DNA of 64,000 nucleotides from an uncultured Psychroserpens sp. (GCF_947492715.1 NZ_CANLNS010000001.1:496001-560000), one strand, 5' to 3'; positions 9,634 to 18,874 are shown, numbered from the stretch's first letter. The notes: a model not told the origin generated them from the letters alone. Translations and numbers: made by a program.

Positions 9634-9681
9634 TACCCCAAAAACAAAGGCGTAACAAAAAAAACACCCAAATTTTACATA

Positions 9682-9711
9682 GATTTAACCCTAGAAGTGA
9701 AAATATAAATC
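9682..9711. promoter_or_regulatory. Second copy of the dyad element, upstream of susC
   Basis: GATTTA (9682-9687) and TAAATC (9706-9711) form 6-bp inverted arms around an 18-nt centre. TAGAAGTGAAAATATAA at 9692-9708 is identical to 8305-8321. The arms differ from the other copy but stay self-complementary, and the centre length is the same. It ends 35 nt before the susC start codon. Confidence 0.45.
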
Positions 9712-9745
9712 AATTAACTAAAGCAACTAACTTTAAAAATATTTT

Positions 9746-12634
9746 ATGAAGACATTTTTAAATAGCTTATTAGTACTGTTTTTTATACTACCTATAATTG
9801 GCTTTGGCCAAACCAAGGTAACAGGTACAGTAACGGATGAAGCTAACGCATTACCGCTTCCAGGGGTTAACATTCTTGTTAAAGGAACAACCACTGGAGC
9901 ATCGACTGATTTTGATGGAAATTATTCAATAACAGTCAGTCAAGGAGATATCTTAGTATTTTCATACTTGGGATACACGACAAAAGAAATCACTTATACA
10001 GGACAATCACCACTTAATGCAACCTTAGTTCAAGACGCAGGTCAATTAGATGAAGTCGTGCTTATTGGTTATGGTTCTACAACGAAGCAAGATGCTACTG
10101 GAGCTGTAGAAAAAGTAGGTGATGAAGAATTTAACAAAGGAGCAATCGTTGCACCAGAACAATTACTTGCAGGTAAATCTGCGGGTGTAAGAGTCACTTC
10201 TAATAGTGGAGCTCCTGGTGAAGGTGCTGATATTAGAATTCGTGGAGGAGCTTCTCTTTCTGCGACAAATGCGCCCTTAATTGTTGTAGATGGTCTTCCT
10301 TTAGACCAAAGAGGTGTTCAAGGTGTTAGAGGGCAATTAAATGCCATCAACCCTAACGATATTGAAGATTTTGTTATCTTAAAAGATGCATCAGCAACGG
10401 CTATTTATGGATCTAGAGCTTCAAATGGTGTGATTTTAATTACGACCAAAAAAGGAAGAACTAATAGTCCACTAACATTTGAATATGATCTTAAAGCATC
10501 CATTCAAGATGTTAGCGATTTTGTAGATGTACTAAATGCAGATCAATTTACGGCAATTGCTCAAACCGCTAACGGATTTGACCCTAACCTCATTGGAAAC
10601 TCTAACACTAATTGGCAAGATGAAATCTATTCCACTGCTGTTGGAGCCATTCATAATTTAACTGTATCTAAAGGATATGAAACGTTCAATTTCAGAGTTA
10701 ACTTTAATCACGCTTCTCAAGAAGGTGTATTAACTGGAGGCTTATATGAACGTAATGCACTTAACACCTCATTCGTTAAGCGTTTCTTAGATAACGATTT
10801 AAAATTAACCTTAACCGCTAAAGGTGTTATTGATGAATATGATTTTGCGGATGGTGGTGCGATAGGTTCTGCAATTGCATTTGATCCTACGCAACCTGTT
10901 TACAATCCTGACGGAAGTTTCTTTCAATACTTTGGTGAAACACTTGCGCCTACTAACCCATTATTTTTATTAGAGAATAATGATAACAGATCACAGAATA
11001 AAAGATTCATTTCTAATTTCAATGTAGATTACAAACTCTGGTTTTTAGAAGGTTTAAGATTTAACTTAAACGCTGGTCTTGATTATTCTGAAAATGATGG
11101 TCGACAATTTAGCGCTGCAAGTCCAACAAATCCAAATGCCTTTCCGTTTAGGAACCTCTATAATGGTTTAGATAGAAATACAGCATTAGATTTCTATTTC
11201 AACTACAAAAAAGATGTAGAATCAATAGATACAAACTTAGATTTAACCGTTGGACATGCTTACCAAGAATTTTACAGACGATCTGGAGGTAGAGATACTG
11301 GAAACACTGGAATATTTGTAGAGCGCATGGAAAGTATCAATAGAAATTCTTTAGAATCATATTTTGCAAGAGCAAGTTTTGATGTTTCGGATAAATACTT
11401 ATTATCATTAAGTTATAGACGAGATGGTTCTTCAAGGTTTAGCGAAGATAACCGTTGGAGTAGTTTCCCAGGAGCTTCGGTAGGATGGAAAATTTCTAAC
11501 GAAGATTTTATGGAAAATTCCTTCTTTTCAAACTTAAAACTTAGAGCTGGTTGGGGAGTTACGGGTCAGCAAGAAATTGGTCTTAACTACGCATTTTTAG
11601 GACTCTATACTCCTGGAACCGGTGATGCTGCTGTTCAAATTGGAGATGAATTCTTAGCGACCTTACGTCCAGAAGAATTTGACGAAAACTTGAAATGGGA
11701 AGAAACAACACAATATAATGTCGCTTTAGACTTTGGATTCTTTGACGATAGATTAACAGGTACTGTTGATGCTTATTACAAAGAAACTGAAGATTTATTA
11801 GCAACCATCCCTACAGCCGCAGGTTCTAACCTTTCAGATTTGTTACTTACTAATGTTGGTAATACAACCAGTAGAGGTATTGAATTTAGTTTAAACGGTA
11901 AAGTTGCACAATCTGATAACTTTAACTGGGATTTAGGTTTCAATATCACCTTCCAAGATTATGAAATTACAAATCTTAACCTTAGTGGAGACCCAGATTT
12001 CTTTATTCCTCAAGGAGGTATCTCAGGTGGTGTTGGTAACAACATTCAGTTATGGAGACCTGGTTTTGATCCTACAACGTTCTTCGTATTTAGACAAGTA
12101 TACGACAACCAAGGGAACCCAATTGAAGGCGCTTATGTAGATGTGAATGGTGACAATCAAATTACAGAATCTGATAGACAAGCATACAAAAAGGCAACTC
12201 CAGATGCCTATGCTGGTTTTACAAGTAATATGAGTTATAAAAACTTTGATTTCAGCTTTACATTTAGAGGAAGTTTTGGAAACTACATGTACAATAATGT
12301 TGCTTCAGATAGAGGTAATACATCAACGGTTACAAATGCACCAGGTAATTACTACCCTAATGCTCATATAAGTGTATTGGACACCAACTTCCAAAACCAA
12401 AACTTATTCTCTGATCTATATATCCAGAGAGCAGATTTCGTAAAATTAGACAACATATCAATTGGATATTTAATTCCTTTTGAAAAGATAAAACTAAGAG
12501 CTTCATTCACTGCAACAAACGTGTTGACAATTACAGAGTATGATGGGCTTGATCCTGAAATTGGTAATGGTATCGATAATAATTTTTATCCAAGACCACA
12601 ACAATATGTATTAGGACTTAATTTAACATTTTAA
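9746..12634 (+). CDS. susC: SusC-family TonB-dependent outer-membrane transporter
   Basis: A 962-residue outer-membrane receptor. Signal peptide MKTFLNSLLVLFFILPIIGFG is followed by a carboxypeptidase-D-regulatory-like beta domain (about 24-100, with GVNILVKGTTTGASTDFDGN), the SusC segment LDEVVLIGYGS, a plug domain containing IRIRGGASLSATNAPLIVVD and ILKDASATAIYGSRASNGVI, then a 22-strand-type barrel. The C-terminal RADFVKLDNISIGYLIP is the SusC/RagA signature. It works with SusD as a lidded importer of maltodextrins, energised by TonB. It starts the plus-strand operon with susD 5 nt downstream, under the lacI/susC control region. The length is slightly short for the family but the protein looks complete. 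Confidence 0.96.
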   Translation: MKTFLNSLLVLFFILPIIGFGQTKVTGTVTDEANALPLPGVNILVKGTTTGASTDFDGNYSITVSQGDILVFSYLGYTTKEITYTGQSPLNATLVQDAGQLDEVVLIGYGSTTKQDATGAVEKVGDEEFNKGAIVAPEQLLAGKSAGVRVTSNSGAPGEGADIRIRGGASLSATNAPLIVVDGLPLDQRGVQGVRGQLNAINPNDIEDFVILKDASATAIYGSRASNGVILITTKKGRTNSPLTFEYDLKASIQDVSDFVDVLNADQFTAIAQTANGFDPNLIGNSNTNWQDEIYSTAVGAIHNLTVSKGYETFNFRVNFNHASQEGVLTGGLYERNALNTSFVKRFLDNDLKLTLTAKGVIDEYDFADGGAIGSAIAFDPTQPVYNPDGSFFQYFGETLAPTNPLFLLENNDNRSQNKRFISNFNVDYKLWFLEGLRFNLNAGLDYSENDGRQFSAASPTNPNAFPFRNLYNGLDRNTALDFYFNYKKDVESIDTNLDLTVGHAYQEFYRRSGGRDTGNTGIFVERMESINRNSLESYFARASFDVSDKYLLSLSYRRDGSSRFSEDNRWSSFPGASVGWKISNEDFMENSFFSNLKLRAGWGVTGQQEIGLNYAFLGLYTPGTGDAAVQIGDEFLATLRPEEFDENLKWEETTQYNVALDFGFFDDRLTGTVDAYYKETEDLLATIPTAAGSNLSDLLLTNVGNTTSRGIEFSLNGKVAQSDNFNWDLGFNITFQDYEITNLNLSGDPDFFIPQGGISGGVGNNIQLWRPGFDPTTFFVFRQVYDNQGNPIEGAYVDVNGDNQITESDRQAYKKATPDAYAGFTSNMSYKNFDFSFTFRGSFGNYMYNNVASDRGNTSTVTNAPGNYYPNAHISVLDTNFQNQNLFSDLYIQRADFVKLDNISIGYLIPFEKIKLRASFTATNVLTITEYDGLDPEIGNGIDNNFYPRPQQYVLGLNLTF

Positions 12635-12639
12635 GAAAG

Positions 12640-14265
12640 ATGAACACTAATAAATATATCAAAGCTATGATGAGAACATTAAAATTTGTCTTTGCAGCTT
12701 TTACAATTGTACTCTTTATGCAATCTTGTGAAAGTGACTTAGACTTACAACCAGAAGATGGTCGTCTTACTGGAGATGCCGCTTTCGAAAATCCAGAAGC
12801 TTACAAACAATTTTTAGCGAAATTGTATGCTGGAATTTCATTGAGTGGACAGGATGGACCTGCCGGAAATCCCGACTTAGCTGGTTTGGATGAAGGTTTT
12901 TCCAATTACTTAAGACTCTATTGGAAAATGCAAGAGCTTACAACTGATGAAGCCATTATTGGTTGGAATGACGGAACAATTAAAGATTTACATGCTCAAA
13001 CTTGGACTTCTGGTAACGAATTTATCAGAACTATGTATAGCAGAATTTTTTATCAGGTAGCCTTGACTAACGAGTTTTTACGTCAAACTACTAATGATAA
13101 ATTAGATGCTAGAGGTGTTGATGCCGAACTAAGAGCAGACATCCAAGAGTTTAGAGCGGAAGCTCGTTTTATGAGAGCATTAAGTTATTGGCATGCCATG
13201 GACTTATTTGCTAACGTACCTTTTGTTACAGAACAAGATCCTATTGGTGCGTTCTTGCCAGAACAAATTCAACGTGCAGATTTATTTGATTATATCGAAT
13301 CGGAACTACTAGACATTGAAGGTGCTATTGTAGGTGCTAGACAAAACGAATATGGTCGTGCCGATCAAGCTGCAGTTTGGATGCTTTTAGCTAAAATATA
13401 TCTTAACTCAGAAGTATACACAGGAACACCAAGATATACAGATGTAATCACGTATACAAACAACATCATTGGAGCTGGTTATTCAATTCCTGGTAATGAA
13501 TACTATCAGTTGTTTTTAGCCGATAATAATACAAATGGAGCTCAAGAAGAAGTTATATTCCCTATTACTTTTGATGGATTGAACACACAATCGTTTGGTG
13601 GAATGACGTTCTTAGTGCATGCTCCTGTTGGCGGATCTATGAATCCTGCAGATTTCGGAATTAATGGTGGATGGTTCGGTATTAGAACAACGCCTACTTT
13701 TGTAGAGCAGTTTCCAGGAGAAGAAAATTCTGCCGATGGTAGAGCTTTATTCTATACAGATGGTCAAGAAAAAGACATTTTAGATACCTCTCCTTTCAAT
13801 AATGGTTTTGCCGTAGAAAAATTCAGAAATGTAGATGTAAACGGTGTTGCTGGTTCAGATTCAACTGGTGATCACCCAGACACTGATTTTCCAATGTTTA
13901 GATTAGCAGATGCCTACTTAATGTATGCCGAAGCAGCTCTAAGAGGTGGAGGTGGTAGTATGTCTACTGCAACAGGTTATATTAACCAATTAAGAGAAAG
14001 AGCTTACGGAGATACTAGTGGTAATATTTCAGAAGGAGACCTATCGTTAGACTTTATTCTTGACGAAAGATCTCGCGAGTTATTCTGGGAAGCACATAGA
14101 AGAACAGACTTAATCCGTTTCGGACAATTCTCTGATCAAGGTATCTGGCAATGGAAAGGTAATGTACAACAAGGCGTTACAACAGAAGCCTTTAGAGATA
14201 TTATGCCTCTTCCTGCATCAGACTTAGGAGTTAACACTAATTTACAACAAAACGAAGGATACTAA
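12640..14265 (+). CDS. susD: SusD/RagB-family surface glycan-binding lipoprotein
   Basis: A 541-residue lipoprotein with the signal and lipobox FTIVLFMQSC. The protein has the alpha-helical TPR-like SusD fold: EFRAEARFMRALSYWHAMDLFANVPF in the middle (family hallmark, given here as segments EFRAEARFMRALSYW and LFANVPF), and a C-terminal LDERSRELFWEAHRRTDLIRF helix pair whose core ERSRELFWE is diagnostic. It caps SusC and delivers maltodextrin. The ATG at 12640 gives a long n-region; an internal ATG at 12667 or 12670 (MMRTLKF) would give a more usual signal peptide. It lies between susC (5 nt) and the susE-like gene (12 nt). Confidence 0.95.
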   Translation: MNTNKYIKAMMRTLKFVFAAFTIVLFMQSCESDLDLQPEDGRLTGDAAFENPEAYKQFLAKLYAGISLSGQDGPAGNPDLAGLDEGFSNYLRLYWKMQELTTDEAIIGWNDGTIKDLHAQTWTSGNEFIRTMYSRIFYQVALTNEFLRQTTNDKLDARGVDAELRADIQEFRAEARFMRALSYWHAMDLFANVPFVTEQDPIGAFLPEQIQRADLFDYIESELLDIEGAIVGARQNEYGRADQAAVWMLLAKIYLNSEVYTGTPRYTDVITYTNNIIGAGYSIPGNEYYQLFLADNNTNGAQEEVIFPITFDGLNTQSFGGMTFLVHAPVGGSMNPADFGINGGWFGIRTTPTFVEQFPGEENSADGRALFYTDGQEKDILDTSPFNNGFAVEKFRNVDVNGVAGSDSTGDHPDTDFPMFRLADAYLMYAEAALRGGGGSMSTATGYINQLRERAYGDTSGNISEGDLSLDFILDERSRELFWEAHRRTDLIRFGQFSDQGIWQWKGNVQQGVTTEAFRDIMPLPASDLGVNTNLQQNEGY

Positions 14266-14277
14266 AACATAACTAAA

Positions 14278-15456
14278 ATGAAAAATATTAAATTTTTAAC
14301 CTTATTATTTATTGCCTTACTAGGCTTTAACTCTTGTGAAACTGAAGATGATGTTGTCTTCATTGCAGAAGAATCTGAACTTGCGTTCTCAAATACATTT
14401 CAAGCAGAATATGTATTAACACCAGCTACAGCAGGTAACTTAGCAGAACGTTTTACTTGGGAATCTGCAGATGCAGGTGTACCAACAAATTTTACATACG
14501 AATTACAGAGATCAATTACAGGTGATTTTACAGATGCTTCTGCGGTTGGATCTACTACATCAAACGAAATTGGAATTACTGTTGGTGATATGTTAGGATA
14601 TGCAGCTCAGGCTGGTCTTGATAATGATCCAGACACAGAAGCTCCAAACACAGGGCAAGTGGCTTTTAGATTAAGAGCATTTGCTGGTACAGGTGGTTTA
14701 GAAACATTCTCAGCAGTACAATCTTTAACAATGGTACTTCCAGAAGGAGAAGCAGCGGCTGCAGTTTGCGAATTTGAACAATTATATCTTGTAGGAGCTG
14801 GTGTTGTAGATGCTGGTTGGTCTTGGGATACTCCTGTAGTATTACCATGTGTTGAAAATGGTGTTTACGGCGGAAATGTTGCTTTCCAGAGTACAATGGA
14901 TAATAACAATTTTAGATTCTTTACTGTAAATACAGATTGGGGATCTGGTCGTAACTATCCATTCTACGAAGATGATGGATATACAATTGACTCGGACTTT
15001 GAAAACGCTATGGATGGTGATTCTAATTTCGGATTTATTGGAACTACAGGTTTATATTACCTAGAAGTTGATACTAATGCTAAAACTATTACTTTAGGTG
15101 CTCCTCAGGCAACTGGAACATGTGAATTTGATGTATTATACGGTGTTGGTGCTGGTTTAGTTGACGCAGGCTGGTCTTGGGACACTCCTGTTCAACTTTT
15201 ATGCTCAAGTGATGGCGTATACTCTGGTAATGTAGCATTGCAAAATACTGCAGACAATAACAACTTTAGATTCTTTACTGTGAATACAGATTGGGGATCT
15301 GGTCGTAACTATCCATTCTACGAAGACGATGGATATACAATTGATTCTAACTTGGTTAATGCTATGGACGGTGATTCTAACTTTGCTTTTATTGGAACCA
15401 CAGGGACATATCTATTAACTATAGATACTAATCTTAAGACTATAACTTTAGAATAA
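14278..15456 (+). CDS. SusE/SusF-like starch-binding outer-membrane lipoprotein
   Basis: A 392-residue surface lipoprotein; signal and lipobox LLFIALLGFNSC. The N-terminal beta domain (about 22-150, with FTYELQRSITGDF) matches the SusE N-terminal domain. Two tandem carbohydrate-binding-like modules follow, each 118 residues from Cys164 and Cys282; both contain AGWSWDTP and DWGSGRNYPFYEDDGYTID, whose aromatic residues may stack on glucan. Position right after susD and the modular layout point to SusE/F-type starch binding at the cell surface. The two modules are nearly identical, also at DNA level, so one arose by recent duplication or was homogenised. A terminator follows at 15484-15519. Confidence 0.87.
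   Translation: MKNIKFLTLLFIALLGFNSCETEDDVVFIAEESELAFSNTFQAEYVLTPATAGNLAERFTWESADAGVPTNFTYELQRSITGDFTDASAVGSTTSNEIGITVGDMLGYAAQAGLDNDPDTEAPNTGQVAFRLRAFAGTGGLETFSAVQSLTMVLPEGEAAAAVCEFEQLYLVGAGVVDAGWSWDTPVVLPCVENGVYGGNVAFQSTMDNNNFRFFTVNTDWGSGRNYPFYEDDGYTIDSDFENAMDGDSNFGFIGTTGLYYLEVDTNAKTITLGAPQATGTCEFDVLYGVGAGLVDAGWSWDTPVQLLCSSDGVYSGNVALQNTADNNNFRFFTVNTDWGSGRNYPFYEDDGYTIDSNLVNAMDGDSNFAFIGTTGTYLLTIDTNLKTITLE
14767..15456 (+). repeat. In-frame tandem duplication of a 354-bp binding module
   Basis: Copy 1 begins at 14767 and copy 2 at 15121, an exact 354-bp offset (118 codons). The most conserved tract, 14911-14993 against 15265-15347, differs at only three or so bases, while the flanks differ more. 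The copies are in frame within the susE-like gene and encode its two binding modules. Confidence 0.85.
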
Positions 15457-15483
15457 TATATCTATCTTAGATAGGTGTTAATT

Positions 15484-15519
15484 AAAAAAGGCTGTGTCGT
15501 TATAACATGGCCTTTTTTT
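15484..15519 (+). terminator. Intrinsic terminator after the susCDE genes
   Basis: AAAAAAGGC (15484-15492) pairs with GCCTTTTTT (15510-15518), followed by a T run. It lies 28 nt after the susE-like stop and 17 nt before the amylase ATG. It may be partial, so the amylase could be reached by read-through or by its own promoter. Confidence 0.75.
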
Positions 15520-15535
15520 AAAAAAATCATTTGCT

Positions 15536-18397
15536 ATGAAAAAAATTACATGTGCATTTTTAGTGTTATTCTCATTGACTATTAATGCTCAAATAACCCT
15601 AAACCCAGGAGCTTTTGAAGTCAATCAAGAAATAACAATCACAGTTGATATTAATAGTACAGATAGCGACTGTAACGGTTTTAGCAATCCTACCAAAGTT
15701 TATATGCATTCTGGTATTGGAGATGATACAAATGCCTTCGGCTTTAGTGTTATCGGAAACTGGGGTCAAGATGATGGGGTTGGACAAATGACAAATAACG
15801 GTGACGGCACATACAGTATTACAATAACACCCGAAACATATTATGGCTTAGATGCTACACAAGCGGCCAATGCCACACAGCTGGGTATTGTTTTTAGAAA
15901 TGAAGATGGTTCTCAGGAATTAAAAGATAATGGCTGTAACGACTTTATTTTAAGAGTTGGAATTGTAAACATCAATATTATTCAGCCAACAAGCTCAATA
16001 GTTGTTGTAAATTCTGGCGACAACTTAACCGTAAGAAGCAGTTTAAACTTTCAAGGAAATTTAACACCTGGCGCTTTCGAATTATACTATAACAATGTAT
16101 TTCAAACAGGAGGAAATGGGTTCACAACCTACCAAGGAGTTATCAATAATATAACCACAAGTGGCACAGTTAGAATTGAAGGATCTCCTTTATCTTCTTC
16201 AGAATCAAGTTCGGCTGAGTTTGATGTTATTGTTGTTCCTACAGTTGTTGAACAAGCACTCCCTGCCAATGTTGAAGATGGTATAAATTATGGAGCAGAT
16301 GCAACAAAAGCCACACTGGTTTTAACAGCACCAGGCAAAGAATTCATACAAGTTGCGGGTAGCTTTAATAACTACACACCAACCAACGCTCATGTTATGA
16401 AACGTGATCCAGGAACTGGAAAGTACTGGTTAGAGCTTACAGGCTTAACTCCTGGCCAAATTGAAACCTATCAATATTGGGTTTTTGATACAAACCCTAT
16501 CGCAGATTCTCCCGCTTTAGTGAAAACTGCCGATCCATACTCTACTTTGGTGCTTTCGCCTTTTGACGATCCTTTTATTCCAGCATCAACGTATCCCAAC
16601 CTACCAACATATCCTGTTGGACAGGAACGAGAGGTTACTGTACTACAAACTGGCCAAACACCTTATAACTGGCAAATAACAAACTTCAACAAACCGAAAG
16701 AGGAAGATCTAATAGTGTATGAGGTTTTAGTTAGAGATTTTGATATCGACAGAAATTACCAAGATTTAATAGACAGAATAGACTATTTTGATAATTTAAA
16801 TATCAATGCCATTCAGCTAATGCCAGTTATGGAATTTGAAGGTAATGAAAGTTGGGGATACAACACCTCATTTCATATGGCCTTAGATAAATATTATGGT
16901 ACAGAAAACAAACTCAAAGAATTTATCGATCTATGTCATCAAAGAGGAATTGCTGTGATTTTAGATGTTGCTTTAAATCACGCCTTCGGAAGAAATCCAA
17001 TGGTTCGTATGTGGATGGATGATCCAGATGATGATGGTTGGGGAGAACCAAGTAGTGAAAACCCTTATTTTAATGAAGTTCCTAAACACAGTTATAATGT
17101 TGGTTCAGATTTTAATCACCAAAGCGATCTTACGAGAGACTATACGAAACGCGTCGTTAAACATTGGATTGAAGAATTTAAAATTGATGGTTTACGATGG
17201 GATTTAACCAAAGGGTTCACTCAAAACTGCGAAAACAGCGAAGGTTGTACTAACAGTTACCAGCAAGACCGTGTTGATGTGTTAAAAGAATACGCAGATT
17301 ATTCGTGGGCATTAGACGCTGATCATTATGTTATTTTTGAGCACTTAGGGCAAGAAAATGAAGAAAAAGAATGGGCTAATTATCGCTTAGGTGAAGGCAA
17401 AGGGGTTATGATGTGGGGAAAAATGACCGACCCATATAATCAATTAACTATGGGCTTTAACTCTAATAATAATATCGCTGGTATTGGTCATAAATCTCGT
17501 TCGCAATTTAATGGACCTCGTGTTATGGGATATCCTGAAAGTCATGATGAAGAACGATTGATGTATAAAAACTTGACCTTTGGAAATAACTCTACAGGGT
17601 CACATAACGTTAGAGATTTAAATACGGCCTTGTCTAGGATGTCTGCATTGGGTGCTATGAGTTTAACTGTTCCTGGTCCTAAAATGATTTGGCATTTTGG
17701 AGCATTAGGTATGGACAATTCTATATTTACTTGTCCAGATGGTAGTGTTAATAATCCTAACTGTAAACTAGATACAAAACCGCAACCTCAATGGGCAGAA
17801 AACTGGTTGAGCAATACCAATAGAAATCAAATTTATAATGATTGGGCAAGACTCATCGATCTAAAAATTAATGAACCTGTCTTTGAAGGTGATTATACTA
17901 TAACATCTGGTAATTTAACTCCTAGAATAGACATTTTTGATACAACCATTCCAACCATTAACTTAAGAAATGTGGTGATACTCGCCAATTTCGATGTGGT
18001 CCCTCAGACCGTAAATACAAGTTTCCCTACGGCTGGAGCTTGGTATGATTTAATGGATGTTAACGGGACAACGACCTATAGTGCTTCAACAGTAACCATA
18101 GCGCCTGGGCAATTTAGAATTTTTGGAAACAATCCTCCCGTTACTTTAGGTACAAATGATTTTAACATCAATACATTTAGCATTTATCCTAACCCAGTAA
18201 ATACATCATTTAAAACGAATAAAACGCTAAGTCGTTTACAAATATTTGATATCACTGGAAAATTGGTTAAATCATTTAATGGTGATTTCACCGAAAATGA
18301 TACCTATGATATTTCAGATTTAACACAGAGTATTTATCTTGTTAAAATTGAAAATAATAATGGTGAAACGTTAACATCTAAACTTATTAAACTTTAA
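15536..18397 (+). CDS. Secreted multidomain GH13 alpha-amylase with T9SS sorting domain
   Basis: A 953-residue extracellular amylase. Order: signal peptide (1-18, ends TINAQ), a SusE-like/CBM beta domain (about 20-150), a beta-sandwich (about 150-245), a CBM48-like module (about 255-365, IQVAGSFNNYTPTNAHVM), GH13 barrel (about 385-800), and a C-terminal T9SS type-A sorting domain (about 875-953, FSIYPNPVNTSF and GKLVKSF). GH13 regions are intact: LDVALNHAFG, DGLRWDLTKGF with nucleophile Asp556, VIFEHLG with Glu602, and PESHDEERL with Asp671. It is probably attached to or released from the cell surface and starts starch breakdown for SusCDE. A strong terminator follows at 18429-18459. Confidence 0.94.
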   Translation: MKKITCAFLVLFSLTINAQITLNPGAFEVNQEITITVDINSTDSDCNGFSNPTKVYMHSGIGDDTNAFGFSVIGNWGQDDGVGQMTNNGDGTYSITITPETYYGLDATQAANATQLGIVFRNEDGSQELKDNGCNDFILRVGIVNINIIQPTSSIVVVNSGDNLTVRSSLNFQGNLTPGAFELYYNNVFQTGGNGFTTYQGVINNITTSGTVRIEGSPLSSSESSSAEFDVIVVPTVVEQALPANVEDGINYGADATKATLVLTAPGKEFIQVAGSFNNYTPTNAHVMKRDPGTGKYWLELTGLTPGQIETYQYWVFDTNPIADSPALVKTADPYSTLVLSPFDDPFIPASTYPNLPTYPVGQEREVTVLQTGQTPYNWQITNFNKPKEEDLIVYEVLVRDFDIDRNYQDLIDRIDYFDNLNINAIQLMPVMEFEGNESWGYNTSFHMALDKYYGTENKLKEFIDLCHQRGIAVILDVALNHAFGRNPMVRMWMDDPDDDGWGEPSSENPYFNEVPKHSYNVGSDFNHQSDLTRDYTKRVVKHWIEEFKIDGLRWDLTKGFTQNCENSEGCTNSYQQDRVDVLKEYADYSWALDADHYVIFEHLGQENEEKEWANYRLGEGKGVMMWGKMTDPYNQLTMGFNSNNNIAGIGHKSRSQFNGPRVMGYPESHDEERLMYKNLTFGNNSTGSHNVRDLNTALSRMSALGAMSLTVPGPKMIWHFGALGMDNSIFTCPDGSVNNPNCKLDTKPQPQWAENWLSNTNRNQIYNDWARLIDLKINEPVFEGDYTITSGNLTPRIDIFDTTIPTINLRNVVILANFDVVPQTVNTSFPTAGAWYDLMDVNGTTTYSASTVTIAPGQFRIFGNNPPVTLGTNDFNINTFSIYPNPVNTSFKTNKTLSRLQIFDITGKLVKSFNGDFTENDTYDISDLTQSIYLVKIENNNGETLTSKLIKL

Positions 18398-18428
18398 TAC
18401 AGATTAGTAGCAATTTGAATTAGACTAG

Positions 18429-18459
18429 AAAACCTCCGATTAAGTTTGGAGGTTTTTTT
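18429..18459 (+). terminator. Intrinsic terminator after the amylase gene
   Basis: AAAACCTCC (18429-18437) pairs with GGAGGTTTT (18448-18456) around a 10-nt loop, followed by T residues. It lies 32 nt after the amylase stop. Confidence 0.9.
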
Positions 18460-18549
18460 ATTTCATTAATGAGAAAAAGGGTAGCTGATTTTTACTATAT
18501 TTATTGATAAGTATTTCATTATTAGCTATTTAAATTAAATTCAAACAAC

Positions 18550-18732
18550 ATGACAACATTTAAATATGAGATTATCGAAGGCACATATCAGTATAGCTCT
18601 CAACTTGATAGCTACCTCAATCGATTAGGTAAAAACGGATGGGAATTGGTAAACTGTCAAATTATAAAGGAAAAGTCTGGTTACAGCGAGTTCATTAAAA
18701 TTGTTGGAGTTATGAAAAAACTTGATGTTTAG
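18550..18732 (+). CDS. Small DUF4177-like protein
   Basis: A 60-residue soluble protein. The segment LNRLGKNGWELVNCQI matches the recurring L..LG..GWEL pattern of DUF4177-type small proteins, which have no assigned function. It has no signal peptide. It stands alone: a terminator lies upstream (18429-18459) and another directly downstream (18755-18786), so it is a single-gene unit. The ORF is short, but the family-like motif and the tightly placed terminator support it as real. Confidence 0.75.
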   Translation: MTTFKYEIIEGTYQYSSQLDSYLNRLGKNGWELVNCQIIKEKSGYSEFIKIVGVMKKLDV

Positions 18733-18754
18733 AGTAATGTTTTTTACCTTAATA

Positions 18755-18786
18755 AAAAAAGCCAACTCAAATGAGTTGGCTTTTTT
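18755..18786. terminator. Strong, probably bidirectional terminator
   Basis: AAAAAAGCCAACTC (18755-18768) pairs with GAGTTGGCTTTTTT (18773-18786) around the loop AAAT. It ends the DUF4177-like gene on the plus strand, and its A and T tracts would also stop transcription coming out of the minus-strand tRNA gene. Confidence 0.92.
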
Positions 18787-18792
18787 ACTATG

Positions 18793-18874
18793 TACAGGCG
18801 GTGAGACTCGAACTCACACACCTCGCGGCACTAGATCCTAAGTCTAGCGTGTCTACCAATTCCACCACGCCTGC
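18793..18874 (-). tRNA. tRNA-Leu (anticodon UAG)
   Basis: On the minus strand an 82-nt cloverleaf folds by eye. The acceptor 5' strand GCAGGCG (from 18874) pairs with CGCCTGT (G-U at the end) and the discriminator is A. The anticodon stem GCTAGA/TCTAGT encloses the loop CTTAGGA, giving anticodon UAG, leucine. It has a long variable arm, as expected for class II tRNA-Leu, and the T arm GTGAG-TTCGAGT-CTCAC. CCA is not encoded. Confidence 0.96.

Larger units (their letters stand above)
9430..9745. promoter_or_regulatory. Divergent lacI/susC control region
   Basis: This 316-nt gene-free region separates lacI (minus) from susC (plus). Seen directly: a 12-bp palindrome ACAAATATTTGT at 9483-9494, the LacI-type near-palindrome CGAAAACGTTTGCG at 9620-9633, and a dyad with a repeated core at 9682-9711. 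I found no perfect TAnnTTTG -7 box on the plus strand, so the susC start site cannot be placed. No small ORF or structured RNA was recognised. Confidence 0.6.

Noticed and set aside
14767-15456. Assembly duplication as cause of the tandem modules in the susE-like gene
   Set aside because: The copies differ at many positions outside the core tract and the reading frame is kept, so it is a real duplication as far as the sequence can show.
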